From Pseudomonas syringae KCTC 12500 (GTDB lineage Bacteria; Pseudomonadota; Gammaproteobacteria; Pseudomonadales; Pseudomonadaceae), in NCBI RefSeq assembly GCF_000507185.2, contig NZ_AYTM02000002.1, forward strand, positions 3,507,501 to 3,571,500: a stretch of 64,000 nucleotides of DNA. Direction: 5' to 3'. Numbering within the stretch: the stretch's first letter is position 1; each line of letters starts with the position of its first letter. A model generated the notes under the pieces. The model was not told the origin of the DNA, did no database searches, and was given only the letters and a program-made list of their open reading frames with translations. Made by a program: the position numbers and the translations under genes. Shown here in pieces: positions 20,255 through 30,569 of the stretch.

Positions 20255-22267
20255 TTAGCGGTGACTATCCCTTGTTTCCCGGTTGTTTTCCAGAAAGCCA
20301 CGCTCTTCGTCTGATCGCTGGTCTCTGTATTCTTCCGGTTCGACGAAACAGGTAGGCGCGTCACCGTTGGCATTGAGTTGGTTGATCAGGGTCGGCTGGC
20401 CCTGTTCATTGAACAGTACCTGCCCGACACCTGCCGAGTTCCATAAGCGTTCACCGGCCTTGCTGTGCTCGGGCGTGCGCGGAACAACCTTCATCAGGCG
20501 GCGCTTGGTGAACCAGTTAAGAGGTGAGCGGGGAGAGTATAACCAGCGATTCAGCCGATCAAAAGTGTCGAGTAGACGACGGGGGAATTCATTCTTGATG
20601 CCACTGCTGGTGATTTGCCAGATGTGAGGCCCGCCGCTGCGCTGGCGGATCAGGATTTCGTAGACGAACGAGTAATGCACATCGCCCGACAGGATCACAT
20701 AATTGCCCGGGGTTCTGGAGTGGCGAAAGATGTTCAGAATCACGTTGGCAGCACCACGGTGCGCCATCCAGTTCTCCGCATCGACCAGCAACGGATAGCC
20801 ACACCAGCTGAAGATACGTTGTATTGCCTCGATCAACTTGACGCCGAACACAGGAGCAGGTGAGACGATAATCGCCGATTTATGGTCGATCAGCTCCTGT
20901 TGCAGCTCACTGAGCGCTTCCCAGTCGAGCAGCCCGGACGGGTGATTGAAGTTCGACTCGCTGCGCCAGCGTCGGGTGCGGGTATCCAGTACCACCAGCG
21001 CCGGGCTGGTCGGTAGCACGTAATGCCATTGCTGAAACTTCAACAACTGATCAATCAACTGGTCCTGGGCCTGGCTGTCCAGCCAGTTGTCGTTCGACAC
21101 GGCCTCGCTGCTCAGGGCATAAGCCTGTTTGACCAGCCCGTTGAGCGCATCCGGGTTATTGCCCCAGCCCTGACACAGCAGATAGGCAAGCAGGGCGTTA
21201 CCGATGATGCGTTTGGAGAATGGATGGCCGTACGCCGTTTGCTCCCAGTTCGCCGACAGGTTCCAGTCATCGGTGATGTCGTGGTCATCGAAAATCATCA
21301 TGCACGGCAGATGCGCCATCGCCCGTGCTACGCCGCCCAGTCCCTCGGCAAACGCCTCGACTAAGTGCTGCTCCTTGGCGTAGCGCTCGACTTCCCCGTC
21401 TTCCAGTTGCGGCCTGCCGGGCTCGATCAGGGTCCAGGGCGTAGGTGACCAGACCAGCAGGTACATCGCCATGACTTCCGCCAGGTTGACCAGATGGTTA
21501 TCCGCTGTGCTGCTGGTGAATACCGGTTTGCTGGTGCCGCCGAAGAAGCGCTCGCGCAGCGTGTCGTTGCTTTTCAGGGCCGGCAACAGGTCGGCACGCT
21601 GGTAATAGCTGGCCGGATGCGCATAAAGACGAGGGCTGTCATCGACGATGGCACCGTCAAGTCGCTCGTCGAACAACCCCAGCCGTTCGATCAATACATG
21701 GATGGCGCGCAACATCGGTCCGGCGACATCGTCGGCGTAGATCTGATCGCCGCTCATCATCAACAGCGCAGGGCGTTGCAGCGGCTCCTGGATATCGGCC
21801 AGCAGGCGGTCCACGCAAAGCAGACCTTCGGCCGCGCTGTGGTGCGGCTTGCGGCACGAGCCATGCAGCAGATGATCGATGCTGCTGCGCACCACGAAGT
21901 TCGGGTAACGGTGGCCCTCGTACAGCAGGTGCGGCGCCCATTCGGCAATACCGCCTTCGCCGTCCACCAGCAGGTCGTAATCGATCCAGGTGTCGCGGGG
22001 CAGTTCGGCGTCGAGTTGCAGGTCGATCAGGTGAATGAACGCATGGCGCCCAATTGCGATGACCTGACATTGACTGTCGTCGAGTACGTAATCGTTGAAG
22101 CCCGCAGTGGCGTCATCAGTAGCGGCATGACGCAGGCGCACGGTCAGGCGCAACGGACGAGACCCCACCAGCCACAACACCAGGCGGTCAGCTTCCTGAC
22201 GGCGCAACAGCGGGCCGGCAAGGATGGACGGCAGCGAAGTGAATGGTTCGATGGAAGAAGCGGACAT
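20255..22267 (-). CDS. PhoD-like metallophosphatase, cytoplasmic
   Basis: 670 residues without a signal peptide. Metal-binding motifs of the PhoD-like metallophosphatase fold are present: MMSGDQIYADD (about residue 171), MIFDDHDITDDW (about 324) and LSGDVHYSF (about 548). The family hydrolyses phosphoesters; the lack of an export signal separates it from the Tat-exported PhoD encoded at 35220-36791. The true substrate is unknown. Confidence 0.83.
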   Translation of the reverse strand: MSASSIEPFTSLPSILAGPLLRRQEADRLVLWLVGSRPLRLTVRLRHAATDDATAGFNDYVLDDSQCQVIAIGRHAFIHLIDLQLDAELPRDTWIDYDLLVDGEGGIAEWAPHLLYEGHRYPNFVVRSSIDHLLHGSCRKPHHSAAEGLLCVDRLLADIQEPLQRPALLMMSGDQIYADDVAGPMLRAIHVLIERLGLFDERLDGAIVDDSPRLYAHPASYYQRADLLPALKSNDTLRERFFGGTSKPVFTSSTADNHLVNLAEVMAMYLLVWSPTPWTLIEPGRPQLEDGEVERYAKEQHLVEAFAEGLGGVARAMAHLPCMMIFDDHDITDDWNLSANWEQTAYGHPFSKRIIGNALLAYLLCQGWGNNPDALNGLVKQAYALSSEAVSNDNWLDSQAQDQLIDQLLKFQQWHYVLPTSPALVVLDTRTRRWRSESNFNHPSGLLDWEALSELQQELIDHKSAIIVSPAPVFGVKLIEAIQRIFSWCGYPLLVDAENWMAHRGAANVILNIFRHSRTPGNYVILSGDVHYSFVYEILIRQRSGGPHIWQITSSGIKNEFPRRLLDTFDRLNRWLYSPRSPLNWFTKRRLMKVVPRTPEHSKAGERLWNSAGVGQVLFNEQGQPTLINQLNANGDAPTCFVEPEEYRDQRSDEERGFLENNRETRDSHR

Positions 22268-22474
22268 CCTGACTCACGGCTCTGGGGGACACAGGCCGGG
22301 ATGGTAACGCAACAGGCCTGGAAAGTTCTTGTTACGCCACGTGACTGCATGTTTCCGGACAGTGCAGGCAATGCGAAACGCCCGGCTCAACCGTGCTCAT
22401 ATGAAGACTTTGTTAACCGCCTGCAGAGTGCGCTGAAAATGCCGATATACACCTATGCAGAGGGCATCAGAATT

Positions 22475-22491
22475 CCATAAAGTTTTTATGG
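22475..22491. promoter_or_regulatory. inverted repeat before the chemoreceptor gene
   Basis: CCATAAA and TTTATGG form a short inverted repeat with a 3-base loop, about 35 bases before the start codon, in an AT-rich stretch likely to contain the promoter. Confidence 0.3.
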
Positions 22492-22525
22492 CGTTATGCC
22501 ATATTTGCTCATAAGGAATCCGGCT

Positions 22526-24166
22526 ATGAAATGGTTTTACAACGCAAGGCTGTCCGCCAAGTTGTTTATGGCTTTTGCTCTGTGCGCGCTTTTCACCCTT
22601 GGGGTGGGCGTAATAGGCAGTCGCGGCATCAGTGCCTTGTCCGTCAGCCTTGATAACGTGTTTACCAACAGCCTGCTGTCGGTTACAAAAACAGGCGAGG
22701 TCAAGGCCTCGGTCATTGCTCAGAACCGTGATCTCTATCGTTTATTGGCTGCCATGGCAGGCAATGCGCCACAAAGCGTCAAGGACGATATTCTCGCGAG
22801 CATGACCGTTAACAGGGCTCAGGCTGAAAAAAGCTACGCCACCTACCGGGCTACGCCGCTTGAAGATGATGAGCGCGCTGCCGGTGATCAGATGGACAGA
22901 GACTGGCCTGGCTATCAGGCACTCATCGAGCAAGCCAAAGGTGTTGCCCTGTCCGGAGATATTGCGGGGGCAAGAGCGATCATCGACGGTGATGTACGCA
23001 GCGGTTACCTGAAGGTCATGGATCAGCTGAGCACCATCGTCAATTCCAATAATCGTCAGGCAGGGGAGGCTGCTGTAGCTTCCGACCAGACACAGGACGC
23101 TGCGCAACGAAATCTGTACATCGGCATAGGTTTGTCATTCTTTGCTGCGTTTGTGATGGGCCTGTTCATCAGTCGCGCCATCAGCACGCCAATCAATACT
23201 GCAGTGACCAATGCCCGGCGAATTGCAAGCGGTGACCTGACCCTGCCGATTGTCAGCCAGTATCACGACGAAGCCGGCATGATGCTGGTTGCCCTGAGCG
23301 ATATGCAGGACAACCTGAAAAGCACGATCGGGCAAATATCCAGCGCTGCCGACCAGTTGGCCTCGGCTGCTGAAGAGCTGAATGCCGTGACTGAAGAAAG
23401 CAGTCGCGGTCTGATACGTCAGAACGATGAGATTCAGCAGGCCGCTACGGCTGTGAACGAGATGACCGCTGCGGTCGAAGAGGTCGCGCGTAACGCCATG
23501 TCGACGTCGGAAGCGTCCCGACAGACCAGCACCGACGCGGCTGCCGGTCGTGATCAGGCCCGCGATGCCGTGAATGCGATCAATACCGTCAGTGCCGAGA
23601 TCAGCAGTTCGACCACCATGGTCGAAGAGCTCGCCGGGCGCGTCCGTGAGATCGGGCAGGTACTGGACGTGATCCGTGGGATCGCCGAGCAGACCAACTT
23701 GCTGGCCCTCAACGCTGCCATCGAGGCCGCACGTGCAGGCGAGCAGGGGCGCGGTTTTGCTGTAGTGGCGGACGAAGTGCGGGCGCTGGCTGCCCGAACC
23801 CAGGCGTCCACCGGCGAAATCGAAACCATGATCGGCAGTGTCCAGGCCAGTGCCGATCAGGCCGTGCGGGCCATGGGCAACAGTCGCACCCTGGCCAGCA
23901 ACACGCAAACCCTGGCTCAAGCCACAGGGCAGTCGCTGGAGCGCATTGCGCAGAGCGTCGCCGAGATCAACGACCGCAACATGCTGATAGCGACGGCCTC
24001 TGAAGAGCAGTCCCACGTTGCGCGTGAGGTTGATCGCAACCTGGTCAACATTCAGGATCTCTCCGCCCAGACCGCCGCAGGTGCCAATCAGACCAGTGCT
24101 TCAAGCCAGGAACTGTCGCGTCTGGCGATTTCCTTCAACAACCTGGTGGGCAAGTTCAAGGTCTGA
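22526..24166 (+). CDS. methyl-accepting chemotaxis protein, 4HB sensor type
   Basis: 546 residues from the ATG at 22526 with AAGGA upstream. Transmembrane helices lie at about residues 12-32 and 195-215 and enclose a periplasmic four-helix-bundle domain of about 160 residues. A HAMP domain follows, then a signalling domain with [20 protein letters not shown]. No C-terminal CheR/CheB pentapeptide is seen; it ends [10 protein letters not shown]. It is an orphan chemoreceptor with unknown ligand. Confidence 0.92.
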   Translation: MKWFYNARLSAKLFMAFALCALFTLGVGVIGSRGISALSVSLDNVFTNSLLSVTKTGEVKASVIAQNRDLYRLLAAMAGNAPQSVKDDILASMTVNRAQAEKSYATYRATPLEDDERAAGDQMDRDWPGYQALIEQAKGVALSGDIAGARAIIDGDVRSGYLKVMDQLSTIVNSNNRQAGEAAVASDQTQDAAQRNLYIGIGLSFFAAFVMGLFISRAISTPINTAVTNARRIASGDLTLPIVSQYHDEAGMMLVALSDMQDNLKSTIGQISSAADQLASAAEELNAVTEESSRGLIRQNDEIQQAATAVNEMTAAVEEVARNAMSTSEASRQTSTDAAAGRDQARDAVNAINTVSAEISSSTTMVEELAGRVREIGQVLDVIRGIAEQTNLLALNAAIEAARAGEQGRGFAVVADEVRALAARTQASTGEIETMIGSVQASADQAVRAMGNSRTLASNTQTLAQATGQSLERIAQSVAEINDRNMLIATASEEQSHVAREVDRNLVNIQDLSAQTAAGANQTSASSQELSRLAISFNNLVGKFKV

Positions 24167-24174
24167 CGCACGGC

Positions 24175-24612
24175 TCAGGCCGTTGTGTTCGGCAGGCGCT
24201 TCTGAAAAAAGAAGCGCTTGTTGCCGGACGGATAGTCTTCAATCTGGCCAAACTCGGTGTAACCGTGGCGGCGATAGAAATCGGGGGCCTGGAAGTCGAA
24301 GGTATCCAGCCAGATTCCCGTGCAGCCCTTTTCAACCGCCAGATCCTCGGCCATCTGCATCAAACGCGAGCCCATGCCTTGCCCACGGGCTTGTTCCGGC
24401 ACGACCAGCAGCTCGATGAACAGCCACTCATAAAAAATGCGAGCGTGCAGCCCGCCGAGTACTTCCCGGGTTTGATCATCGCGAATGAACATCGCCACTT
24501 TCTCGGACTTGCCGTCGCCCGCCTGCTCGGCGTTGAAACGTTTCAGTGGTTCCAGAATCGCCAGACGATCCTCTTCCGTAGGGTTGGTATTGACGTCAAT
24601 GTGAACGCTCAT
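24175..24612 (-). CDS. GNAT-family N-acetyltransferase
   Basis: 145 residues started at 24612 (MSVHIDVNTNP). The acetyl-CoA loop appears as PEQARGQGMGSRL, followed by the C-terminal FDFQAPDFYRRHGYTEFG typical of small-molecule GNATs. The acceptor is unknown. It converges with the preceding chemoreceptor gene, nine bases apart. Confidence 0.8.
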   Translation of the reverse strand: MSVHIDVNTNPTEEDRLAILEPLKRFNAEQAGDGKSEKVAMFIRDDQTREVLGGLHARIFYEWLFIELLVVPEQARGQGMGSRLMQMAEDLAVEKGCTGIWLDTFDFQAPDFYRRHGYTEFGQIEDYPSGNKRFFFQKRLPNTTA

Positions 24613-24693
24613 GCGATGGCTCCCAGCCTGGGTGTGCACCGAGATTAAAGTGGCAGGGGCATGGCGTAAAGCAGGATCCTGCGGGATGTCATT

Positions 24694-25908
24694 TCACGCG
24701 GAGCACACGCAATTACGTCCGGCACGCTTGGCTGCATAGAGGGCATTGTCAGCCGCGCCAATCAGGTTCTCGGCACTGGTCATAGGCGCTGTCGCACACG
24801 CCACACCGAGGCTGACGGTGACCAGCGCGTTTTCGCCGAGCACCGGGTGCGGCAACTTGAGTTCGGCAACCGAGGTCTGCAGGGCCTCGGCTACTTCTCT
24901 GGCCTGCAGGGGATTGCCGATCATCAACACCAGCACCTCTTCGCCGCCGAACCGGAACGCCACAGCACCATGCTCATGCGCGCTTTGCTGGACTTTCTGA
25001 CAGAGCAATCTGAGGCAGGTATCCCCTTGCGGATGCCCGTAGTTGTCGTTGTAGGATTTGAAGTGGTCGATGTCCAACAGGATGATGGCTACGTTCGCCG
25101 GCGTATTACGAGCGTGTTCCCAGACGGAGGTCATCACTTCGTCCTGGTAGCGTCGGTTGAACAGCCGGGTCAACCCATCGGTACGCGCGAACTCCATCAG
25201 TTGCACTTGAAGCAGGCGTCCGCGAAGCGCAAACAGGTAGCTCATACGGCCTGCCCGCTCCAGAAAGTAGGAGGCCATCAGCAGCAATGCCACGGTCGAG
25301 ACGAACAACACAGCGTTGGCCTGCCAGATCACAAAGTCGGCGAAGCTGGCAATGTAGGTAGTCGCCAACTGGATGATCAGCATGCAGGACATGGCGACAG
25401 CGGCATGGCGCAACGGCAATTGCTGGATCATGGTGCAGTAGACCATGATCAACAGCATGCCGAGTTGATAAAAGATTTGATAAGGGCTGTTGCTGTGAAT
25501 CATCACCAGCAGTGGCATGAGCGAGCACGCTACCGTGGCGAATGCAGCGATGGTTTCCAACGCCCATCGCGTGGAAACCCGTTGGGCCAGCATCAACAGC
25601 GCGATAAACATCGGCGTTATCAGGCACAGACGGCCCACGGCTACATAGAAAAATACATCCCGCAGTATCAGCCAGTCGCTGATCAGGAACAGGTTGTAGA
25701 TCAGACAGCCGCCAATCCCTACAGCCGTCAGGAATTCGCGCCGCGGCAGCCGGGTTTCTTCCTGGTAGCGTTTCTCAAGAACACGGCTGAAGCGCAACGA
25801 GCCGACACCTGAAGTGATCGTCTGCTCGACCTCGGCAAGGAGTTGCGCATCTTCAAGGCTGGGACGTTCAAGGGCAGAAACGAGCATGTGACACCGGGAC
25901 ATTAACAT
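24694..25908 (-). CDS. membrane diguanylate cyclase-like protein with GGEEV motif
   Basis: 404 residues with six predicted membrane helices (about residues 60-225), then a GGDEF domain beginning ARTDGLTRLFNRRY. The substrate motif reads GGEEV instead of GG(D/E)EF, so only the last position differs. The LLDIDHFKSYND metal region is intact. No RxxD inhibitory site lies five residues upstream. It may make cyclic di-GMP at the inner membrane, though the altered motif leaves activity uncertain. Starts at 25908, 25902 or 25887 are possible; none has a convincing ribosome site. Confidence 0.82.
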   Translation of the reverse strand: MLMSRCHMLVSALERPSLEDAQLLAEVEQTITSGVGSLRFSRVLEKRYQEETRLPRREFLTAVGIGGCLIYNLFLISDWLILRDVFFYVAVGRLCLITPMFIALLMLAQRVSTRWALETIAAFATVACSLMPLLVMIHSNSPYQIFYQLGMLLIMVYCTMIQQLPLRHAAVAMSCMLIIQLATTYIASFADFVIWQANAVLFVSTVALLLMASYFLERAGRMSYLFALRGRLLQVQLMEFARTDGLTRLFNRRYQDEVMTSVWEHARNTPANVAIILLDIDHFKSYNDNYGHPQGDTCLRLLCQKVQQSAHEHGAVAFRFGGEEVLVLMIGNPLQAREVAEALQTSVAELKLPHPVLGENALVTVSLGVACATAPMTSAENLIGAADNALYAAKRAGRNCVCSA

Positions 25909-26276
25909 CGAGAAACATAGGACATCACGGATGATGTCTTAGTGCTATCAATGTATCGTGTGACCAGCCCAAAGTCGACCGGTGGTGGCCGCTGCCCGTA
26001 AGCATAAGGCTTCAACCGGTGTCCTGTACCTTTGGTCACCGACGTCCTGGCTATCGTGCAGGACGATGGTGAGTTTCTCGATGCAACATCGGCCGTCAGC
26101 TGCGCGATGCAGACGTATCTGAAAAATGACTGCTTGCACTTCAGATCCCCATCTATAGTGGTCCTATGCTTCGACTCAAACAATGTGGGCTGCTTTCGAA
26201 GCGACCGCGCCGGGATTCATGAATTTATCTCGGCATAATAAATGAAGCCAAGCGAACCCAGACCGAGCTCCTATTT
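25909..26276. other. intergenic region with no recognised gene
   Basis: 368 bases between the divergent GGDEF and gmd genes, lower in GC than the surroundings near gmd. The promoters of both should lie here. Short open frames have no family resemblance or ribosome site and I regard them as chance. No operator or RNA element stands out. Confidence 0.6.
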
Positions 26277-27323
26277 ATGAATACACCTCAAGACTCTGTA
26301 ATGATCACAGGTATCACTGGCCAGGACGGCGCGTATCTGACTCAACTTCTACTGGAGAAAGGTCATAAGGTTTACGGCACCTATCGCCGTACCAGTTCGG
26401 TCAATTTCTGGCGTCTCGAAGAGCTTGGCGTAGCCAGCCATCCGAATCTGCACCTGGTTGAACATGACCTGACTGATTTGAGTGCCAGCATCCGCTTGTT
26501 GCAAAAAGCCGAACCCACTCAGATTTACAACCTGGCGGCGCAAAGTTTTGTCGGTGTTTCCTTCGATCAACCGATAACGACTGCCGAAATTACCGGCTTG
26601 GGTGCAGTCAACCTGCTCGAAGCGATACGCATCGTAAACCCCAAGATACGTTTTTATCAGGCGTCGACCTCCGAAATGTTCGGCAAGGTACAAGAAGTTC
26701 CACAGGTCGAAAGCACGTCGTTCTATCCGCGCAGCCCTTATGGCGTCGCCAAGCTTTATGCGCACTGGATGACGGTCAACTATCGGGAGTCCTACGGGAT
26801 TTTTGGTGCCAGCGGCATTTTGTTCAACCATGAGTCTCCGCTGCGCGGCAAAGAGTTCGTCACCCGCAAAATAACTGATTCTGCAGCACGTATTTCACTG
26901 GGTATGTCGCAACTTCTGGAGTTAGGCAATCTGGATGCCAAGCGTGACTGGGGGTTTGCCAAAGAGTACGTGGAAGGCATGTGGCGCATGTTGCAAGCCG
27001 ACGAGCCCGACTCATTTGTACTGGCGACCCACAGATCCGAAACGGTTCGTGACTTTGTGGCCATGGCGTTCAAGGCTGTCGACATAGATCTGGAATGGAA
27101 AGGCAGCGCGGAGAACGAGCGGGGTATCAATGTGGCGACGGGCGAGACACTCGTTCAGGTCAATCCCAAGTTCTACCGCCCCTCTGAAGTCGAGTTGCTA
27201 ATTGGCAATCCTGAAAAAGCCAAGCGGGTGCTTGGTTGGGAAGCAAGTACTAGTCTTGAACAACTCTGTCGTTTGATGGTGGACGCAGATTTGAAGCGTA
27301 ATCGGCAAGGGACATCGTTTTGA
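26277..27323 (+). CDS. gmd: GDP-mannose 4,6-dehydratase
   Basis: 348 residues, an extended short-chain dehydrogenase. The NAD(P) loop is GITGQDGAY (residues 12-20), the catalytic pair sits in [11 protein letters not shown] (Tyr and Lys), and STSEMFG and FNHESPLRG are Gmd hallmarks. It converts GDP-D-mannose to GDP-4-keto-6-deoxy-D-mannose. The adjacent, convergent rmd reduces this to GDP-D-rhamnose, used for D-rhamnan O-antigen or similar glycans. The length is typical. No glycosyltransferase is in the window. Confidence 0.94.
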   Translation: MNTPQDSVMITGITGQDGAYLTQLLLEKGHKVYGTYRRTSSVNFWRLEELGVASHPNLHLVEHDLTDLSASIRLLQKAEPTQIYNLAAQSFVGVSFDQPITTAEITGLGAVNLLEAIRIVNPKIRFYQASTSEMFGKVQEVPQVESTSFYPRSPYGVAKLYAHWMTVNYRESYGIFGASGILFNHESPLRGKEFVTRKITDSAARISLGMSQLLELGNLDAKRDWGFAKEYVEGMWRMLQADEPDSFVLATHRSETVRDFVAMAFKAVDIDLEWKGSAENERGINVATGETLVQVNPKFYRPSEVELLIGNPEKAKRVLGWEASTSLEQLCRLMVDADLKRNRQGTSF

Positions 27324-27340
27324 GCAACCCTTTCCTACTA

Positions 27341-27407
27341 TCGGACTTGACTGTCCGACGTGAGCCTCAGGTGCTAATGATCACAACGCCGTTTGCACTG
27401 CGGCGTT
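27341..27407. terminator. two hairpins between convergent gmd and rmd
   Basis: TCGGAC/GTCCGA (27341-27358) and AACGCCG/CGGCGTT (27385-27407) lie in the short gap between the two stop codons. The second is followed by TATGACT, not a T-run. Confidence 0.45.
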
Positions 27408-27412
27408 ATGAC

Positions 27413-28372
27413 TCAAACCATTTCAGCTACCTCATCGCGCCAGTAATTCAAAAGCGTTGCGAGCGTATCCTGCAGCTTCGTCGTGGGCTCCCAGTCAGTC
27501 ACTGTGCGGATAGCGGAGTTATCGCCGAACGCGCTGGGTATGTCGGACGGCCGCATTCGGTCTGGATCGTTGACAACCTCTATCGTGCTTGAGCTCAGTG
27601 CCGTGAGTTGAGTAAGTATGGCCTCCATACGCATGGGCTCGCCACGGCAAATATTCATACAACGAGGATGAGCTTGGCGCGTGTCGGCCATTTTCAACAG
27701 GGCGATATACGCATCGCACACATCACTTACATCGAGAAAGTCTCGCTCTGCTTGCAGGTTGCCAACTTTCAACTGTGGTGCCTGCCTGCCTGATTCTATC
27801 AAGGCTATCTGACGAGCAAATGAGGCCGTTGCGAAGTCAGCTGATTGCCCTGCACCAATATGATTGAAAGGGCGTACGACGATACCTCTCTGTCCGCGAC
27901 GAAAGTTCTCGTGGAAGGCCGTTTCAGCAGCGAGTTTGCTGGCGGCATACGGGTTCATCGGCCTGCATATGCTGTTTTCGTCGAGGGCAATACCCTGCTT
28001 GAACGCCTCGCCATAAACCTCCGATGAGCTCACAAACAGCACAAATGCCTGTGGATTCTGGCGTTGTAGTGCCTGCAGAAGGTTCATGCTTCCCATGACA
28101 TTGGTTTGCCATGTCGTCAACGGGTCCTCGAAACTGGCGGGTACGTGAGTGATTGCGGCCAAATGGACAACATGAGTGGGGTTTGATTGGGATACTGCCT
28201 GTTCTAAGCCAGAAGCATCGCGAATGTCACAATGCAGCGATTCGGCAGCATGACTGGACCTCGGAGACCCAGGGCTCACCAATGCAGCTACATGATGTCC
28301 TGCCTGCTGTAGCTTTCGACACAGCATCTGCCCGACGAAACCGTTTGCACCAGTGATCAGAATGCGTTGCAT
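27413..28372 (-). CDS. rmd: GDP-6-deoxy-D-lyxo-4-hexulose reductase
   Basis: 319 residues from the ATG at 28372 (MQRILITGANGFVGQ); the long upstream extension to 28615 is not coding-like. The Rossmann loop GANGFVG and the catalytic YAASKLAAE are clear, and VRPFNHIGAGQ and ERDFLDVSDV are typical of Rmd. It reduces the Gmd product to GDP-D-rhamnose. In P. aeruginosa rmd and gmd form part of the A-band cluster on one strand; here the pair is convergent, so the two genes must have separate promoters. Confidence 0.88.
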   Translation of the reverse strand: MQRILITGANGFVGQMLCRKLQQAGHHVAALVSPGSPRSSHAAESLHCDIRDASGLEQAVSQSNPTHVVHLAAITHVPASFEDPLTTWQTNVMGSMNLLQALQRQNPQAFVLFVSSSEVYGEAFKQGIALDENSICRPMNPYAASKLAAETAFHENFRRGQRGIVVRPFNHIGAGQSADFATASFARQIALIESGRQAPQLKVGNLQAERDFLDVSDVCDAYIALLKMADTRQAHPRCMNICRGEPMRMEAILTQLTALSSSTIEVVNDPDRMRPSDIPSAFGDNSAIRTVTDWEPTTKLQDTLATLLNYWRDEVAEMV

Positions 28373-28565
28373 CGTGTGGCCTCCTCGTGGCGCGTGCTGC
28401 AAGTAAGTGAGTTTAGCAATGGTGGGTCGATCTGTCTGACCCTCTGCGCATGCCCTTTGTTTCGCTTTAGAGGCGCCCTTCAGCAGGCTGGTAAATTCAA
28501 GAATTTTGCATTTAAAGCACCGCAGGCGCTGGGGACAACATACACCAACCCAATCTGCCACCATC

Positions 28566-28589
28566 AGACGAAATGCCTTAATTTCGTCT
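28566..28589. promoter_or_regulatory. 9-bp inverted repeat before the PAS-PAS receptor gene
   Basis: AGACGAAAT and ATTTCGTCT form a perfect inverted repeat with a 6-base loop, 47 bases before the chosen start. It may be an operator or the end of an upstream transcript; no T-run follows. Confidence 0.4.
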
Positions 28590-28635
28590 ACGCTTGTGTC
28601 GATATATACGTACAAACCTCACTATGGGTGCCGTC

Positions 28636-29949
28636 ATGTTCAACGCTCGCTTGAAAAAGGAATTACAGGCACAAAAGGCCGAGTTATCCATGTACCGGCA
28701 GATGCAGAAAGGGATGGATGCGCAAATGGTCTGTCTGACTCTGGACGCCAACCACCACATCGTCCACGCCAACGAGAACTTTCTCAATACGCTTGGCTAC
28801 TCGCTCGAGCAATTGCTGGGTAAGGACCTGGACCACTTGGTGCCCACTTACGTCAAACAGCTTGATTGCTACCGCAGTCTCAAAGTGGCGGTGCAGAAGG
28901 GTGAGTCGGTCATCGACAGGTACCGTTTTCTGCATGCAGACGGCAGGCTGGTTTGGATTCGCGCCCTCTGGCAGCCGGTGCTGGATGAGCAGGGCAGGCT
29001 GATGACGTTGCAATGCTACGGATCGGACATCACCCAGATCGTCGAAACGGCTGCCGAGAACTCTGCGTTTATTCAGGCATTGTTGCGCTCCACCGCCGTG
29101 ATCGAGTTCAACCTGAGCGGCCAGGTACTGACTGCCAACGATCAGTTCCTGCGCGGCATGGGTTACAGCCTGGCGCAGATCAAGGGTAAGCATCACAGTA
29201 TATTCTGTGATCCGGCAGAAACCTCTCAAGCGTCGTACCGGGAATTCTGGGCGATGCTTAACCGTGGCGAGTTCGTGGCCGGACGCTTCAAGCGTATCGA
29301 TAGCAACGGGCGTGAGGTCTGGCTGGAAGCAACCTACAACCCGGTCCACGATGCTCATGGCAGGCTCTACAAAGTGGTCAAGTTCGCCACTATGGTGACC
29401 GACCAGGTGGCCCGCGAAGAAGAAGTCAGTCAGGCCGCCAGCGTAGCGTTTGAAATCTCCCAACAGACCGACGTCAGCGCCCAGCGCGGCGCGGACGTGG
29501 TGCAAAACACTGTCCAGACCATGCGCAAGATTTCCGAAGAAATGCAGACGGCCTCCTCGGGCATTGAAGCGCTGGGCAAACAGTCATTGCTGATCAATTC
29601 CATCGTGCAGACCATTGGTGGCATTGCCCAGCAAACCAACCTGCTGGCACTCAACGCGGCCATCGAGGCCGCACGTGCCGGTGAGCAGGGCCGGGGCTTT
29701 GCCGTGGTGGCTGACGAAGTCCGCCAACTGGCAGGCCGCACAAGTGCCGCAACCGAAGAAATCGTCAGCGTCGTGCAGCAAAACCAGGCGCTGGCCGATG
29801 AGGCGGTACGCGGTATGGCCAACAGCCGCACCCAGGCGGAACAGGGACTGGTACTGGCCAACGAGGCCGGTGCGGTGATCGTCGAGATTCAGGAGGGGGC
29901 CAAACAGGTGGTGGGTGCCGTGGGGCGGTTTGCCAATCAGTTGAAGTAG
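28636..29949 (+). CDS. soluble PAS-PAS chemoreceptor, BdlA/Aer-like
   Basis: 437 residues from the ATG at 28636 ([10 protein letters not shown]); an ATG four codons upstream is also possible. There is no transmembrane helix. Two PAS domains (about residues 25-135 and 145-255) each end in a PAC-like segment, followed by a short signalling domain with [20 protein letters not shown] and [16 protein letters not shown]. The layout equals that of BdlA, the P. aeruginosa biofilm-dispersion regulator, and of cytoplasmic redox receptors. It probably senses a redox or metabolic cue. BdlA orthology is likely but was not tested. Confidence 0.87.
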   Translation: MFNARLKKELQAQKAELSMYRQMQKGMDAQMVCLTLDANHHIVHANENFLNTLGYSLEQLLGKDLDHLVPTYVKQLDCYRSLKVAVQKGESVIDRYRFLHADGRLVWIRALWQPVLDEQGRLMTLQCYGSDITQIVETAAENSAFIQALLRSTAVIEFNLSGQVLTANDQFLRGMGYSLAQIKGKHHSIFCDPAETSQASYREFWAMLNRGEFVAGRFKRIDSNGREVWLEATYNPVHDAHGRLYKVVKFATMVTDQVAREEEVSQAASVAFEISQQTDVSAQRGADVVQNTVQTMRKISEEMQTASSGIEALGKQSLLINSIVQTIGGIAQQTNLLALNAAIEAARAGEQGRGFAVVADEVRQLAGRTSAATEEIVSVVQQNQALADEAVRGMANSRTQAEQGLVLANEAGAVIVEIQEGAKQVVGAVGRFANQLK

Positions 29950-30000
29950 CGCCCTCTGAGCACCGAGACTTCATTTCAATGGTTGCGTATTGAATGGACG

Positions 30001-30036
30001 AAAAGGCTTTTTCTCCACCCGGCGGAAAAGCCTTTT
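30001..30036 (+). terminator. Rho-independent terminator
   Basis: AAAAGGCTTTT and AAAAGCCTTTT pair around a GC-rich loop, and a T-run ends the second arm. It insulates the following type VI island. Confidence 0.85.
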
Positions 30037-30167
30037 CCGTTGTGTCGGGATTTTCCTACAGTTATTTCGCTCAGCACGACACGTTCTCATCTGACGCCAA
30101 ACCGCTGGCGTGATGCCTGTTTGCTTGGCAAAATCCCCTGCACAGACCATAACTGCAGGGAGCAACC

Positions 30168-30569
30168 ATGAACGGCATGGAAATCGATGGAAAACGCCTG
30201 GCCGACGAGTACATAGCGAAAGTCGCGATCAAACCCGTTAAAAAGCGCTTTCCGGTCGCAAGCGAAAGCTCTACCACGCAACGTGGTGGCCGCATCGTCG
30301 CCACCAGCAACATGCACACGACGGGCGGGCGCGTGGCGCTGGTGGGAGACCTTGCGCATTACCCCGATGGCAGCCAGTCACGCATTGTGTCTGGTGTTGG
30401 CCCTGCAATGCACCATGAAGGTCATCAAGTCGCTTTGGTCGGTAGCGTTTTTGAAAATGGCGACGTCATCACCGGTCCCGATCACAGCGGTATGGTCGTC
30501 GTGGAGTATGCCGACGAGTCGGCGGCTCCAGGCCTGCACGATCCTGTTTCGCCAACGGGAGCATACTGA
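30168..30569 (+). CDS. PAAR-like protein of the type VI cargo island
   Basis: 133 residues from an ATG preceded by GGGAGC. The central part (GGRVALVGDLAHYPDG, SRIVSGVG, HQVALVGSVFENGD) follows the repeating glycine/hydrophobic pattern of PAAR-like folds, but the cysteine and histidine zinc ligands are not obvious, so it is a divergent member. It is the first gene of a tightly packed set: its TGA overlaps the next ATG by one base. It may act as a spike tip or an adaptor for the nuclease effector encoded two genes on. Confidence 0.65.
   Translation: MNGMEIDGKRLADEYIAKVAIKPVKKRFPVASESSTTQRGGRIVATSNMHTTGGRVALVGDLAHYPDGSQSRIVSGVGPAMHHEGHQVALVGSVFENGDVITGPDHSGMVVVEYADESAAPGLHDPVSPTGAY

Noticed and set aside
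26032..26238. 68-codon plus-strand frame before gmd
   Set aside because: No ribosome site, family similarity or coding-like composition.
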